Origin: Branchiostoma floridae
Lineage: Eukaryota; Chordata; Leptocardii; Amphioxiformes; Branchiostomatidae
Assembly (NCBI RefSeq): GCF_000003815.2
Contig: NC_049979.1
Span: 2,721,453-2,748,556, forward strand
Direction of reading: 5' to 3'
Length of the DNA: 27,104 nucleotides
Shown here in pieces: positions 18,901 to 24,587 of the stretch; position 1 is the first letter of the stretch; each line of letters opens with the position of its first letter. Under the pieces are notes generated by a model, which was not told where the DNA came from, searched no databases, and worked only from the letters and a program-made list of their open reading frames with translations. Both the position numbers and the translations under genes were made by a program.

Positions 18901-21535
18901 TGTCAGGTTTCATCTCTTTCTACTTTGTTGAAAAACTGCACTGCAGGATAAACTCTTGATTAATGCTGCAAAACAAGCATAAAGCAGAGAATGAGTCTGA
19001 TCCTTACATCTGCTTGGAGATGACCTTTCACCCACAACGACATGTCCATTTATCAAAATCATGTCAGAAGTAAATGTCACATGTCTTGACCAGGGCTGGA
19101 CTGTTGGCGGAAAGTTTGGTTAGTCCGATGTTATGGAACTAAGGTTTGGTCTTTTATCCTCTTTCCTACTTTGATAGACTTTATTATTATTTCCTACTAC
19201 TTTGATAGACTTCATTGTTTTGGATAGCTGTTTATTTTTAACTCTTGTCCTGCTGAGAATTGTTTTGCAAATTTAAGCCCCTAAGCTGGTTAAAGGCAAC
19301 CGAAGTAATATCACATTGTTAAAAGTGGAAATATTCTGAATAAGGCAGTCTGTATAATATTGACATCTAATGCACTATTTTAGCACATTTACATCATTAT
19401 TTCATAAATTGAGCCATTAAAAACAGCGTGGGAATGAGTTGCACAAGGATTCCAGATCAAGTCCTTATTTTTGAGGGGTACAATAATAAGGAATATCCTC
19501 GTGCAACTTGTCTCTGGGCTGTTTTTAACCGCTCAAAGTATCAAATTATGATGTAAATGTGAGAATACAGTGCAGTAGATGTCAATATCATGCAGATTGC
19601 CTTATTCAGAATATTTCCACTTTGACACTGTAATATTGCTTAGGTTGCCTTTAATTAATCACATCAGTAAAACTTGACCTATTCTGTGCTGCTGCTGCAG
19701 ATTTACCTCCCCAATCAATGCAGTTTGCCGCGGTATGCCGAAGTGAAAAATCCCCCAAACCCATGAAGATACTGTAAATGTACAAGTTTGCGGGGATTTA
19801 ATTACGCCGAAGCAGAAAAAGGACTGTTCGCAATCAGTGCTTTATTCTCACCGACGTTTCGGTGACCGTCTGTCACCGTCTGCGTGGCAAGACTCACTGT
19901 AATCATATATATATGCAGGCTCAGCAGGACAAGGCTAACATTACCATCATCCTAACGAAAGGTCCCATGATGGAATGGTTATTTTTTGGAGAGGAAGTCT
20001 CGGAGAGTTAGGATGTTATCTGAAATAACTCGATTCCTCATTTCTTATACCTGCCCAGGGTTGTAGCCAGCACCTGTCCTTCCGGCCTTTGACAGAATTT
20101 TGCAGCTGGGGATGGAAAAAATTTTGCCCATTCCGTCCTCTGTGAGCAAAATTTAACCCTCAAAATGCAGGAAATAGTGTTTCAGAGGGTCTAGATTTCA
20201 AAATTTTCCTTGGGACCATGCCCTCGGACCCCCTAGGAATGCTGCGCCAAAGCCATTCAAATTGAGGGGACGGAAAATGATTTCGGGCTGGCTACAACCC
20301 TGTACCTGCCCTTGCATGCCGAGAACCAGGCTTCTCACTGTTTGAGACTTTTCAAACCCTCCTCGAACCTCAGACTTGTATATTTTAATCAGGGCTCTCT
20401 CCAGCATGCGTTATTTACATCCTGGATGGAATTTTTCTGTTTGGGACTGACGAAAATCCCGACTATTTTCATCAGGTTGTTAACAGTGCTACAAACTTCC
20501 ACCAAATTAAGCTCAAGCCATTTGAAATTTGCTACTTAAAATGATTGTTTAGGGAACAAGGTTTGAGAATTCTAAAAATTTTCTGAGTGGAAAGTTCCTT
20601 GCACAAGCAGTGCTTAACACTTGTTGGACCGGTAAAAAAAATGCCACCTGAAAAAAATCAGTAGACCGGATTTTGGACTGAGTAGAAAATTACCAGACTA
20701 TATTGGCAAGGGTTTCCACGTTTTGGCACTTACCTGTTCAAGAAAATAACAAGAGCAGAGTTTATAGTCATTTGTACCAAGTTTCTACAGTCAATTTTTA
20801 TATAAAGAAAGGATTTTTAAACACCAGTGGGAGTCAGATGCTCCACAACATACTAGTAGATTCCTTTGTAGAGTATCGCCTTTTCACAAGTTTTGACAAA
20901 CAAATGGGTCCAGGTTTGGGTCCAGATCGGGACCTGAACCATACCTGTACCTGAAGTTTCTGTACCGGTACCCACCCCTAGTTGAGTTGCATCTGGACAG
21001 AGCCCTGGTCTGAGTTCTGCTGAGATTGTTTAAGGTTGCGGGTGTGTTGATACCTGTCTCTTTATCTTTTCTGCACTTCACTACTGAAGTCCTGTGCCAG
21101 GAACAACATATTCCTGGTAAAACCGCACTCCTTCTCTTTCAGAACAGAGCACTTAATCTTGCTTCTAATGCATACACACCATAGCTATTATATATATCTG
21201 TATCTACCAGAGCACATATTGTCTAATGCATTGGGAGCCACTGACATGTTTTTCAGAAAGCCTCACGCTGAAGTATTGAATATTTTTTCAGCTGTAAGGA
21301 AGACAGAAGTGTATTTTCTCTGTTGTACTTGCTGTCGATATTTTATAAGCTGCTTGCTAACTGCTTAGTTTTTTCTCCTGCGATTTTTGCTTTGCGTTTT
21401 CTTTTGTGGGATTTTTTCACTGTTGTGTTTCTGCCTGTGACAGGACAATGGGTGTGCCAGACCTGCAATTCCGCCGAGATGGGACAGGAGGAGCTGCCGC
21501 CACCCCAGACCAAGAGAAGAAGCCGGGCGAGATGA
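851..21535 (+). CDS. PHF10: PHD finger protein 10 (BAF45a), PBAF chromatin-remodelling subunit; 13 exons, 5' end missing
   Basis: Coding segments are 851-969, 3104-3234, 5108-5191, 6819-6886, 8396-8464, 8964-9092, 10001-10110, 11185-11305, 12054-12212, 14917-15028, 15852-15964, 18048-18123 and 21444-21535. All junctions are GT-AG and all phases agree. They total 1383 bases, or 460 residues plus stop; human PHF10 is about 498, so roughly the first 30-40 residues are missing. Domains, numbered from exon 2: basic NLS-like tract (15-25), SAY domain (about 44-262), Ser/Asp/Glu-rich linker (about 265-310), PHD1 (340-393) and PHD2 (396-438), both with C4HC3 ligands. In vertebrates the protein sits in the nuclear PBAF form of SWI/SNF and its PHD fingers contact histone H3 tails. 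Identity is judged by eye from near-identical blocks such as [20 protein letters not shown] and [12 protein letters not shown]. Introns are heavily loaded with repeats. Confidence 0.95.
970..2223. other. Intron sequence with hairpin element and short tandem repeat
   Basis: No exon was seen. An inverted repeat at 1083-1191 pairs TAGCCTaGGTACCATCCTT with its complement around a smaller inner hairpin (CTTGCTAA/TTAGCAAG), so most of it can fold back like a MITE. At 2031-2095 a ~22-bp unit (GTTCTCGTGATCTCTGTCG) is repeated three times. The rest is unremarkable. Confidence 0.6.
2224..3103 (+). repeat. Tandem array of exon-3 acceptor junction (~21 copies, ~39-43 bp)
   Basis: Each unit reads roughly TGTTCCAG|TGGTTCCCTGTT plus TAAGTACCAGTGTTTG. 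The part after TTCCAG copies the first bases of PHF10 exon 3 (TGGTTCCTTGTT and GAGTACCAGTG). The first unit (2232) still holds the fuller exon start including AGCAGAGAACC, which later units have lost, so it looks like a near-founder copy. Unit length varies between 39 and 43, some units gaining CACTTTCAG or an extra TG run. The array runs straight into the real acceptor at 3103. Confidence 0.95.
3104..3234 (+). CDS. PHF10: PHF10 exon 3 (start of SAY domain)
   Basis: This completes the phase-2 codon of the previous exon and ends in phase 1 at CAAG|GTGAGT. It encodes [16 protein letters not shown] followed by the EQVSEFLGV and SFKRKY blocks, which are nearly identical to the vertebrate SAY domain start. 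The genuine acceptor (TTCCAG, 3098-3103) is the last of about 22 near-copies of the same acceptor in tandem. A second AG at 3119-3120 (TTCCCAG) inside the exon would give a shorter variant, but the phase favours 3104. Confidence 0.93.
3235..4670. other. Intron with one ~195-bp inverted-repeat element
   Basis: The element is at 3829-4023 and is described separately. I see no exon, RNA gene or other clear repeat in the rest. Confidence 0.5.
3829..4023. mobile_element. MITE with TACTGTAAATGC ends and TTCGCGG motifs
   Basis: The ends TACTGTAAATGC and GCATTTACAGTA are perfect inverted repeats, flanked by TA as for Tc1/mariner-type insertions. The inside repeats TTCGCGG and ACCGCGAAATTAAATCC on both strands. 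A truncated copy of the same end is at 19770-19805. It is non-coding. Confidence 0.75.
4671..5107 (+). repeat. Tandem array of exon-4 acceptor junction with GA microsatellite (4 extra copies)
   Basis: Acceptor AGs are at 4732, 4825, 4908 and 5006, and the real one is at 5107, spaced 83-101 bp. Each copy has TTTCTGCTCCTCAG followed by ATCTGGACC and GAGTGATGGAGA, the first 24 bases of exon 4, then a (GA)n/GAAAGAAA tract. The third copy reaches further into the exon (GATGGATtAGAAACAG) but carries an in-frame TAG. Confidence 0.93.
5108..5191 (+). CDS. PHF10: PHF10 exon 4 (SAY domain)
   Basis: Phase 1 in, phase 1 out. It encodes [18 protein letters not shown] and then VVNEAQVTL, colinear with the vertebrate segment beginning DLERR and ending QCTLG. 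The acceptor CTCCTCAG (5100-5107) is preceded by four tandem near-copies of acceptor plus exon start. Confidence 0.92.
5265..5629. mobile_element. hAT-like MITE with CAGGGCTCGAAAT ends
   Basis: The left end CAGGGCTCGAAAT matches the right end ATTTCGAGCCCTG in inverted orientation. TCAAT directly abuts both outer ends. The interior is full of GGTGCACC palindromes. Related pieces lie at 8598-8929 (right end kept) and 11349 onward (left end kept). There is no transposase, so it is a non-autonomous element. Confidence 0.75.
6441..6540. repeat. Hairpin-forming inverted repeat
   Basis: GTGGAAAAACTAAACTTTACT (in two parts, 6458-6478) pairs with its complement at 6520-6540. A nested TGTTGGTCAA/TTGACCAACA pair overlaps it. 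It is probably a MITE remnant. Confidence 0.6.
6819..6886 (+). CDS. PHF10: PHF10 exon 5 (SAY domain)
   Basis: Phase 1 in, phase 0 out. It encodes [19 protein letters not shown] and KYQ, close to vertebrate LTALRSDEV. The donor CAG|GTAGGT at 6887 is repeated 16 more times downstream in a 64-bp tandem array. Confidence 0.93.
6875..7950 (+). repeat. Tandem array of exon-5 donor junction (16 extra copies of 64 bp)
   Basis: The unit is CAGAAATACCAG|GTAGGTAAAAG followed by about 41 bases of intron ending GCTCAGTGAG. The first 12 bases are the last 12 of exon 5, and each unit keeps a consensus donor GTAGGT. Copies 1-7, 9 and 16 read CCAG|GT; copies 8 and 10-15 read CCTG|GT, so the central block has been homogenised around a variant. 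The first intron unit, next to the true donor, is about 12 bp shorter. Confidence 0.96.
8021..8201 (-). mobile_element. tRNA-derived SINE, reverse orientation
   Basis: Read on the minus strand from about 8201, it has an A-box-like TAGTTCACTGG and, about 45 bases on, a B box GTTCGAATC, as in a Pol III promoter derived from a tRNA. An unrelated body follows, ending near AGGGGAATTTCCCC. Family not identified. Confidence 0.65.
8396..8464 (+). CDS. PHF10: PHF10 exon 6 (SAY domain)
   Basis: A 69-base phase 0-0 exon between TTTTTCTGACAG and ATG|GTGAGG. It encodes [19 protein letters not shown] and EYEM, matching the charged helix of vertebrate PHF10. Exon length is a multiple of three, so skipping it would keep the frame. 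Confidence 0.92.
8465..8963. other. Intron containing a decayed MITE
   Basis: From about 8598 to 8929 it carries the right end ATTTCGAGCCCTG and inner CTGCACCAG/ACCTGCACC motifs, which match the element at 11349. The left end is lost. No exon was seen. Confidence 0.6.
8964..9092 (+). CDS. PHF10: PHF10 exon 7 (SAY domain)
   Basis: A 129-base phase 0-0 exon. It encodes [19 protein letters not shown] and [14 protein letters not shown], one of the best-conserved PHF10 blocks. The donor is the weak CAG|GTCTGT at 9093. Three degraded copies of the last ~50 exon bases plus this donor lie downstream. Confidence 0.93.
9040..9770 (+). repeat. Decaying tandem array of exon-7 donor junction (~3 extra copies)
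   Basis: Copies of the last ~50 bases of exon 7 plus donor end at 9248, 9415 and 9659, after the real one at 9092. They become less exact with distance: CTACTTCGACATGCAGACAC is perfect in the first, CATACTTTAACATACAGACAC in the second, TATTTAGTATACAGACAC in the third. The intronic part (TACCATTTGGTGATGACC, GTGTGCTCAACTAGG) is shared. TTTG runs follow the donor. A retroelement fragment sits inside the third unit. Confidence 0.88.
9431..9545 (+). mobile_element. Truncated retroelement 3' end with (GTGA)n tail
   Basis: About 110 bases (GAGCCGCATGGAAGCGCGGT through AAACAATGGATA) interrupt the exon-7 junction array and end in a short GTGAGTGAGTGA tail. Such tails are typical of CR1/L2-type non-LTR elements and SINEs that use them. 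There is no coding sequence, so the family is inferred only. Confidence 0.45.
10001..10110 (+). CDS. PHF10: PHF10 exon 8 (SAY domain core)
   Basis: The acceptor is TTACCCAG (9993-10000). The donor AAGAA|GTCAGT at 10111 leaves phase 2. It encodes [15 protein letters not shown] and [14 protein letters not shown], matching vertebrate VIQVPQGK and [12 protein letters not shown]. No splice-junction array adjoins this exon. Confidence 0.93.
10698..10780 (+). pseudogene. tRNA-Asn-like sequence (pseudogene or SINE head)
   Basis: GGCCTGT and GCAGGCC form a full 7-bp acceptor stem with one G-T pair. The anticodon loop would be TTGTTAA (GTT, Asn) and the B-box region is GGTTTGAATCC. The anticodon and T stems have mismatches and the variable region is too long for a normal tRNA-Asn, so I read it as a degraded tRNA or the head of a tRNA-derived SINE. 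Confidence 0.5.
10824..10970. repeat. Dispersed repeat, copy 1
   Basis: TTTGTTTGAACCTTTGTTTA, CATTGAGGTCATGAGGG, AAGAGGCAAGGGTC and AGTCCTTATAAGTC recur in the same order and orientation at 18635-18775. Probably the non-coding end of a retroelement; family unknown. Confidence 0.6.
11087..11155 (+). pseudogene. Partial duplicate of PHF10 exon 9 (possible in-frame cassette exon)
   Basis: After a good acceptor (TTCCCCGTGCAG), 46 bases repeat the start of exon 9 and encode the same [15 protein letters not shown]. The four differences from the functional copy 98 bp downstream are all synonymous third-position changes. The copy then runs into unrelated sequence (RFLNVFV) and a possible donor GTAAG|GTAAAC at 11156. 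With that donor the cassette is 69 bases, starts and ends in phase 2, and could be included without a frameshift. Whether it is spliced is unknown. Confidence 0.6.
11185..11305 (+). CDS. PHF10: PHF10 exon 9 (end of SAY domain, acidic linker)
   Basis: One base completes the split Lys codon, then [19 protein letters not shown], equal to vertebrate YSPDELRYLPLNTALYEPP, then a Ser/Glu-rich tract ([12 protein letters not shown]). It ends in phase 0 at TCG|GTACGG. A partial copy of this exon lies 98 bp upstream at 11087. Confidence 0.93.
11349..11560 (+). mobile_element. Truncated hAT-like MITE
   Basis: It has the left end CAGGGCTCAAAATAC, followed by CTGCACCGGTGCAGG and ACCTGCACCAGACAAA, shared with 8598-8929. 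No matching right end was found. Confidence 0.55.
11624..11961. mobile_element. DNA transposon remnant with ~80-bp terminal inverted repeats
   Basis: The left arm (CATCCTCCTACGCAGGGACA onward to about 11705) is the near-complete complement of the right arm (about 11879-11961). The flanks TCATAACC and TCACAACC fit an 8-bp target duplication with one mismatch. The middle (CAATCAGAGAATAGGCCTTT, AAGGGTAAGCTCATTAATAT) is shared with the repeats at 17395 and 24895, so all three are one family. Confidence 0.8.
12054..12212 (+). CDS. PHF10: PHF10 exon 10 (Ser-rich/basic linker)
   Basis: A 159-base phase 0-0 exon, acceptor TTGTAG and donor AGG|GTACGT. It encodes a low-complexity [19 protein letters not shown] stretch, then [20 protein letters not shown]. 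This is colinear with the vertebrate linker (SSSGN, EGESPP, AATPRK, VPGYKP), which in mammals is phosphorylated. Confidence 0.9.
12341..12551. mobile_element. Foldback MITE, copy 1 (TTCACCTTTATCCGTGG ends)
   Basis: GCTAGTTCACCTTTATCCGT and the complement at 12530-12551 are terminal inverted repeats; further pairing (GGTGGTTTCAAACTG / GCAAATTGAAACCAC) makes most of it self-complementary. A second copy lies at 23881-24082. Confidence 0.8.
12993..13092. other. Assembly gap (100 N)
   Basis: A run of exactly 100 N, the usual placeholder for a gap of unknown size. Any exon or repeat inside is invisible, and the order of the flanks depends on scaffolding. Confidence 0.99.
13465..13608. repeat. 48-bp minisatellite, three identical copies
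   Basis: The unit CATGTTCCAG|TGCACACGG, then CTGCATGCATGGTGCTTG|GT and AAGACCCTG, repeats three times without a difference. It includes an acceptor-like TTCCAG and a strong donor-like TTG|GTAAGA that bracket 27 bases. The perfect identity suggests recent expansion. Confidence 0.9.
14917..15028 (+). CDS. PHF10: PHF10 exon 11 (PHD finger 1, first half)
   Basis: The acceptor is CCCGCAG. It ends in phase 1 at AGTG|GTATGT. It encodes [16 protein letters not shown] and [11 protein letters not shown], supplying the first four zinc ligands (CxxC, CxxC) of PHD1. The match to vertebrate ICGICLKG and LIHCSQCENSG is nearly exact. Confidence 0.95.
15240..15851 (+). repeat. Tandem array of exon-12 acceptor junction (3 extra copies, ~150-160 bp)
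   Basis: Exon-like copies begin at 15267, 15426 and 15574 before the real exon at 15852. Each carries GTATAG or GTAG, then about 73 bases of exon 12, ending at TGTATGGA. Beyond that they switch to an intronic TATATACGAGTGTATATAAG spacer. Copy 1 has a 5-base insertion that creates a frameshift and TGA. Copies 2 and 3 stay open; copy 3 has one Val-to-Ala change. Between copy 3 and the real exon about 120 unrelated bases (15651-15775, beginning with a T-rich tract) look like a retroelement insertion. Confidence 0.93.
15852..15964 (+). CDS. PHF10: PHF10 exon 12 (PHD1 second half, start of PHD2)
   Basis: Phase 1 in, phase 0 out (GAG|GTAAGG). It encodes [19 protein letters not shown] and [18 protein letters not shown]. 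HxxC and CxxC finish PHD1; CVIC opens PHD2. Three partial copies of the first ~73 bases lie upstream at 15267, 15426 and 15574. This is the true exon because only this copy continues into CKTCVICG and a good donor. Confidence 0.95.
16160..18047 (+). repeat. Tandem array of exon-13 acceptor junction (15 extra copies, ~80-120 bp)
   Basis: TTTTCCCCAG|GATAAGATG followed by ATGTTCTGCGACGTTTGTGA recurs 15 times before the true exon at 18048, with AGs near 16244, 16342, 16440 and so on to 17939. Units copy the first ~35 bases of the exon ([11 protein letters not shown]), including two PHD2 zinc-ligand codons. A TTG/GTT-rich spacer lies between them. Units 2-6 share the variant GACTTTTGTGACCGACTG and about a 97-bp period, forming a homogenised sub-block. 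A mobile element interrupts the array at 17395. Confidence 0.96.
17395..17770. mobile_element. Mobile element inserted into the exon-13 array (family of 24895)
   Basis: From CATCCTCCTAACGCCCGG to about 17695 it matches 24895-25185 closely, with CCAATCAGAGAATAGGCC and GCAAGCTCATAATATTCATA in the same order. About 75 further bases are not shared. The TTG-rich array resumes after it. Confidence 0.8.
18048..18123 (+). CDS. PHF10: PHF10 exon 13 (PHD finger 2 core)
   Basis: Phase 0 in, phase 1 out (ATAG|GTAACT). It encodes [19 protein letters not shown] and LEELPIG, giving the middle CxxC and HxxC ligands of PHD2. It is the last and only complete member of a tandem series of 16 acceptor-plus-exon-start units; the others break down right after the CDVCDR codons. 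Confidence 0.95.
18178..18580. mobile_element. Foldback element with ~55-bp inverted arms
   Basis: TTTCTTGGTTCACGGATT and flanking sequence (18178-18235) pair with 18513-18575, e.g. AATCCGTGAACCAAGAAA. The middle is A+T-rich. Target duplication not resolved. Confidence 0.65.
18635..18775. repeat. Dispersed repeat, copy 2
   Basis: Same family and orientation as 10824-10970: TTTGAACCTTTATTTATTCA, CATTGAGGTCATGAGGG and GAGTCCTTATAAGTCC are shared. Confidence 0.6.
19290..19654. mobile_element. Foldback MITE with TTAA at both ends
   Basis: TTAAAGGCAACC and GGTTGCCTTTAA end the element, and the pairing continues through AAAGTGGAAATATTCTGAAT to about 60 bases per arm. A further inner pair (AAAAACAGCG/GGGCTGTTTTTAACC) extends the fold. 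TTAA at each end suggests a TTAA target, as used by piggyBac-type transposases, but no transposase is present. Confidence 0.75.
19770..19805 (+). mobile_element. Truncated copy of the TACTGTAAATG MITE
   Basis: TACTGTAAATGTACAAG and GCGGGGATTTAATTACGCC match one end of the element at 3829-4023; the other end is missing. Confidence 0.55.
19846..19905 (-). ncRNA. Degenerate hammerhead-like motif
   Basis: On the minus strand GGTGAC-AGAC-GGTCACC forms a stem-loop and is followed directly by GAAAC, as stem II and the 3' core of a hammerhead ribozyme are arranged. The 5' core (CUGANGA) is degraded. Probably a relic of a Penelope-like or similar retroelement. Confidence 0.4.
20056..20302. mobile_element. 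hAT-type MITE with perfect 8-bp target duplication
   Basis: The ends CAGGGTTGTAGCCAGC and GCTGGCTACAACCCTG are perfect 16-bp inverted repeats. TACCTGCC stands on both sides (20048-20055 and 20303-20310), an 8-bp duplication as hAT transposases make. At 247 bp it is too short to code for a transposase. Confidence 0.88.
20390..21007. mobile_element. Possible hAT-like element with imperfect ends
   Basis: CAGGGCTCTCTCCAGCATGC and the complement of GCATCTGGACAGAGCCCTG agree at most positions. I see no clear target duplication and no coding sequence. Confidence 0.5.
21444..21535 (+). CDS. PHF10: PHF10 exon 14 (end of PHD2, C-terminus, stop)
   Basis: The acceptor is CCTGTGACAG. It encodes [16 protein letters not shown], supplying the last CxxC of PHD2, then a basic tail (KRRSRAR) and TGA at 21533-21535. 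Vertebrate PHF10 also ends with a short basic tail after the second PHD finger. Confidence 0.94.
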
Positions 21536-21975
21536 GTGTTGGGGTACCTGCCGGCTAGAGTGGCATCTCTTTTGTCTTTCATTTCCAGACTTAGGACACA
21601 AACCTGCTGAAGAAAAGAGCTACTACGGCACATTGTCTTCTCTATACAGTCATTTGCTTTGTAATGGACACTGAGAAACAATCAAACCTGTCTGTAGAGA
21701 CCATTCAAAGGGACATGAAGAAAGTGGTCACTACGTTCAGGATTTCCAATGCTTACGTCAATTATAGGAAAAGCTTTCCTTATATAGGGACCACCAAAAC
21801 ATGGCCAAGTGGTCCTGGTATAGAGGTGGTCACTTGCAATGTACATACTGGACTATTTTATGTTTTCTATTGTGTTTCTTTTCTTCAAAGGCATTTCCCA
21901 ACTTTGGTAGAAAAATCTACATTCCAACTTGTTTCTGGACATACAATAAAGTGTCATAATATTATGATATTGTGC
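21536..21975 (+). promoter_or_regulatory. PHF10: PHF10 3' UTR with AATAAA poly(A) signal
   Basis: An AATAAA lies at 21945-21950, followed by a T/G-rich stretch with GTGTCAT and TTGTGCATG, which fits cleavage near 21970. A 108-codon open frame inside (21664-21990) has no recognisable protein and is read as chance. Confidence 0.7.
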
Positions 21976-22645
21976 ATGCACATGGTATAATTACTGTCGT
22001 ACAAAATGTATTGAGGTTCCTAGGCGCTGTATACAGGCTGCCATTTCAGACCCTTGTTATTTAGCCCCGCCTATATTATAATAAGCTGCTTGCAATTCAG
22101 CCCCTGACTGCAAAGAGAGATCCTTACATCTTTTTGGAAATTAGATATGATACTGTTCTACATGAGAGCTTATGCTAAGGCCTAGGGAAAAAAATGTTGT
22201 GTTTCCTGTTTCAGTCCTGAAAAAATTAGGGTCGGTAGGTAGGAATTATCTTTTTTTTTTCTTGTAATTTTTTTTAGGCTGGCCAAAACTCTAGTGATGA
22301 CATATTACAATACAGTCGAACAAAGTAAACTGAAGTGCATGAGGACACTTCTCTTTTAATGTCAAACTTTAATTTTCTGCACAATAGATACATTTATCCT
22401 TCATTAGATAGGACAAGCAGTGTTTTTGCTTCAATAGCAAGCAGGCTGAATAAAAATTCTAACTGGAAACTGTGACTCCTCTGCCCACCCCCAAAAAAGT
22501 CTAGGGTCGGCAGGTTTTTCTAGGGTAGGTAGGGAAACAGGAAACACAACAATTTTTTTCCTAGGCCTAAGTACATTTGTATGTATCTGACTTCTTTCAA
22601 AAGCTACAAAATACACAAATATTCAAAAGATGAGCAATTGTCAGT
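21976..22645. other. Short intergenic region between convergent genes
   Basis: It lies between the PHF10 poly(A) signal and the opposite-strand poly(A) signal at 22646. It is largely filled by the inverted-repeat element 22178-22568. Confidence 0.55.
22178..22568. mobile_element. Inverted-repeat element with AGGCCTAGG ends
   Basis: AGGCCTAGGGAAAAAAAT followed by GTTGTGTTTCCTGTTT is matched in inverted order at 22535-22568. An inner TAGGGTCGGTAGGTAGG motif occurs near both ends. No coding capacity. Confidence 0.7.
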
Positions 22646-23880
22646 TTTATTTGGTCCACATTTTTTTCTCAAAGTATTGAAATATGTACAAGTAATTTGC
22701 CATCATTTCCAGCATATTTACATCATAAAAATAGATATATAAATATATATTTACACCATATATACACATTAGTTAGATTTAGAAAAATTGCAAACACAAT
22801 TGTTTGATAAAATCTTGGATCCAAGATCAAGTTCAAATGTTTCTTCAGCCTATATTAGAAAACTAGTCTAAGATTTGATAATTTCACCTGCGTATTAAAC
22901 TTCAAAAGAGTGAGGGACTGACTTTGTCCAAGTGCAGAAAGATCATGATACAATATCAGACCATAGAGAGAGTCCTGAAGTCATTACAAAAATATCATTT
23001 CCTGAAATACTGACTGTTATCAAGCATGTTACGCACTGCCCTAGGACCTTGTGCAAATCTAGACGTAACAGAAAAAGGTTGGATACTTTGTGTCTGGTAC
23101 ACTGTAATTGATCGCCTTTAACAATCGTATTCCATTTATCTTGATAAAATCATGGCTTGAGCACCTGGCCTGCTTGTAAGTACGTTGTGAAATTACATGT
23201 GGGAATTTCCGCACTTGTTTTTTTGTGACATACTCTCCAAGCAGAGGTTTGGCTGCGGCTTTTTTAAGTTTTTAGAGGTTTTTGCCTGGCTTTCTATCTA
23301 GTCCTGTTTTCTTCATGGTGGATGGTGGAACGGGACAAAATAGAAATCCCGACAAGAACCTCTTAAAACACTTTAAAAGACAGCCAGAGTATTGTGACAA
23401 ACTCACAATGTCAGCTCTGGTGTTCACCCTTAGAGTGTACAATGTAGGACTATGACAAATACATGATGTATGTTATAATTTTTTTAAACAAATGATTAAG
23501 TAATAACAGATAATGATTGACCATTCTACAGGGTTTCCAAACCCTTTGTTGAGTGTAGAGTTAGGAAACTCACGGGACATCATATACCAAATATTACAAA
23601 ATTTAAAATATATCAGTTTTTTTCTGCATTTGTACAGTGACTTTGACAACAAGAAATGTTGAGTTTGCATTATTAAGAACTACTCTACCAAATAAACTGA
23701 CACCAGAAAAACTATACCACAATGCTAGTAGGAGTATTGAGAAGATGGGGGGAGGGGGGTCGTTACTATAAAAATGGGATTCTTTTGAGAAGCTTTTTTC
23801 AAGAGTGACAACTTGTAGGTAACCTTCATTAGGTACATAGTCATGGACACAAATGTACAAGGAACTTGAACTAGGAAAGA

Positions 23881-24082
23881 TAGCTCACCTTTATCCGTGG
23901 GGTAACCTATATCTGTTGTATTAAAAAATAAGATATTTAGAGACATCATGTCGACGGACAGTGGTTTCAAATTACAGTATTTAAAAAAAACTGCAGTTTG
24001 AAACTACCGTCTGTCAACTTGATATCTCTAAATACTGTTTTTAAAAACAGATACAGGTTACCCTGCAGATAAAGGTGAACTA
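23881..24082. mobile_element. Foldback MITE, copy 2
   Basis: TAGCTCACCTTTATCCGTGG and the complement ending at 24082 match the ends of 12341-12551, and the inner AGTGGTTTCAAA/TTTGAAAC pair is also kept. Confidence 0.8.
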
Positions 24083-24332
24083 CATAGAGCACAACACGCA
24101 AGAGTGGCATAATGTACATGTATTCATCGCTGGATTATTCTAGAATTCATCCCACAAAAATAGCCTTAATCACAAATTGCACATGTTTGAACTGTCCATC
24201 ATATATCGTATGAAACAAAACAAAAATAGTTTAAGAAAACGTACAAAATGTAGAAAACGTCTTCCCAAGTCATCTTAAGCACTGTTCTTCAAATACAATT
24301 CAATCTGTACAACTAGATAAAAATGGAGATTT

Positions 24333-24385
24333 ACTTCCGGACGTTTTGACTGACATCCATCACTCTTCTTCAGGAACTGGTACAA
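24333..24385 (-). ncRNA. Hammerhead-like motif with mutated core
   Basis: The minus strand reads CCTGAAGAAGAGTGATGG, then ATGTCAGTCAAAACGTCC. CTGAAGA fits the CUGANGA core, but the GAAA core reads CAAAA, so cleavage is unlikely. It lies in the sense direction of the convergent gene's presumed 3' UTR. Confidence 0.4.
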
Positions 24386-24508
24386 ACTATAAATAAGCAC
24401 CATTGTGGCACTGATCTATTGATGAGCTTTCTAGAACCAGACAGTTTTTCCTCATGTGCCTTCAACACTCCCAGCACTGTAGAGATACACGAACATGTAC
24501 ATTTGTAG

Positions 24509-24587
24509 CTATACTTCTGACTCTGCCTCCTGAGCGTTCACTGCTCCAGGTATGGTCAGTCCCAACTCCAGCTGCACACTGGACTTC
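24509..24587 (-). CDS. Last coding exon of unidentified convergent gene
   Basis: On the minus strand, after the acceptor GTGTGTCCCTCAG, one base completes a split codon. The exon then encodes KSSVQLELGLTIPGAVNAQE and AESEV, ending in TAG (24511-24509). The split codon fits exactly the phase-2 end (GA|GTGAGT) of the upstream exon at 26625, giving SSDEEKSSVQLEL across the junction. I do not recognise the protein. What is visible is a hydrophilic, acidic C-terminus without a membrane segment. Confidence 0.65.

Larger units (their letters stand above)
18124..21443. other. Large intron packed with inverted-repeat elements
   Basis: It holds foldback elements at 18178-18580 and 19290-19654, a dispersed repeat at 18635-18775, a hammerhead-like motif at 19846-19905, and CAGGG-ended elements at 20056-20302 and 20390-21007. 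No coding signal was seen in what remains (18800-19280, 21010-21440). Confidence 0.55.
22646..24508 (-). promoter_or_regulatory. Likely 3' UTR and poly(A) signal of the convergent gene
   Basis: AATAAA on the minus strand (22651-22646) is the first good poly(A) signal downstream of the TAG at 24511-24509. The stretch is A+T-rich with few coding-like features. It contains the foldback MITE at 23881-24082 and a hammerhead-like motif near 24340. UTR length (~1.9 kb) is inferred from the signal only. Confidence 0.45.

Noticed and set aside
21664-21990. 108-codon open frame downstream of the PHF10 stop
   Set aside because: It spans the AATAAA signal at the 3' UTR end, has no recognisable domain, and its composition is like the surrounding non-coding DNA.
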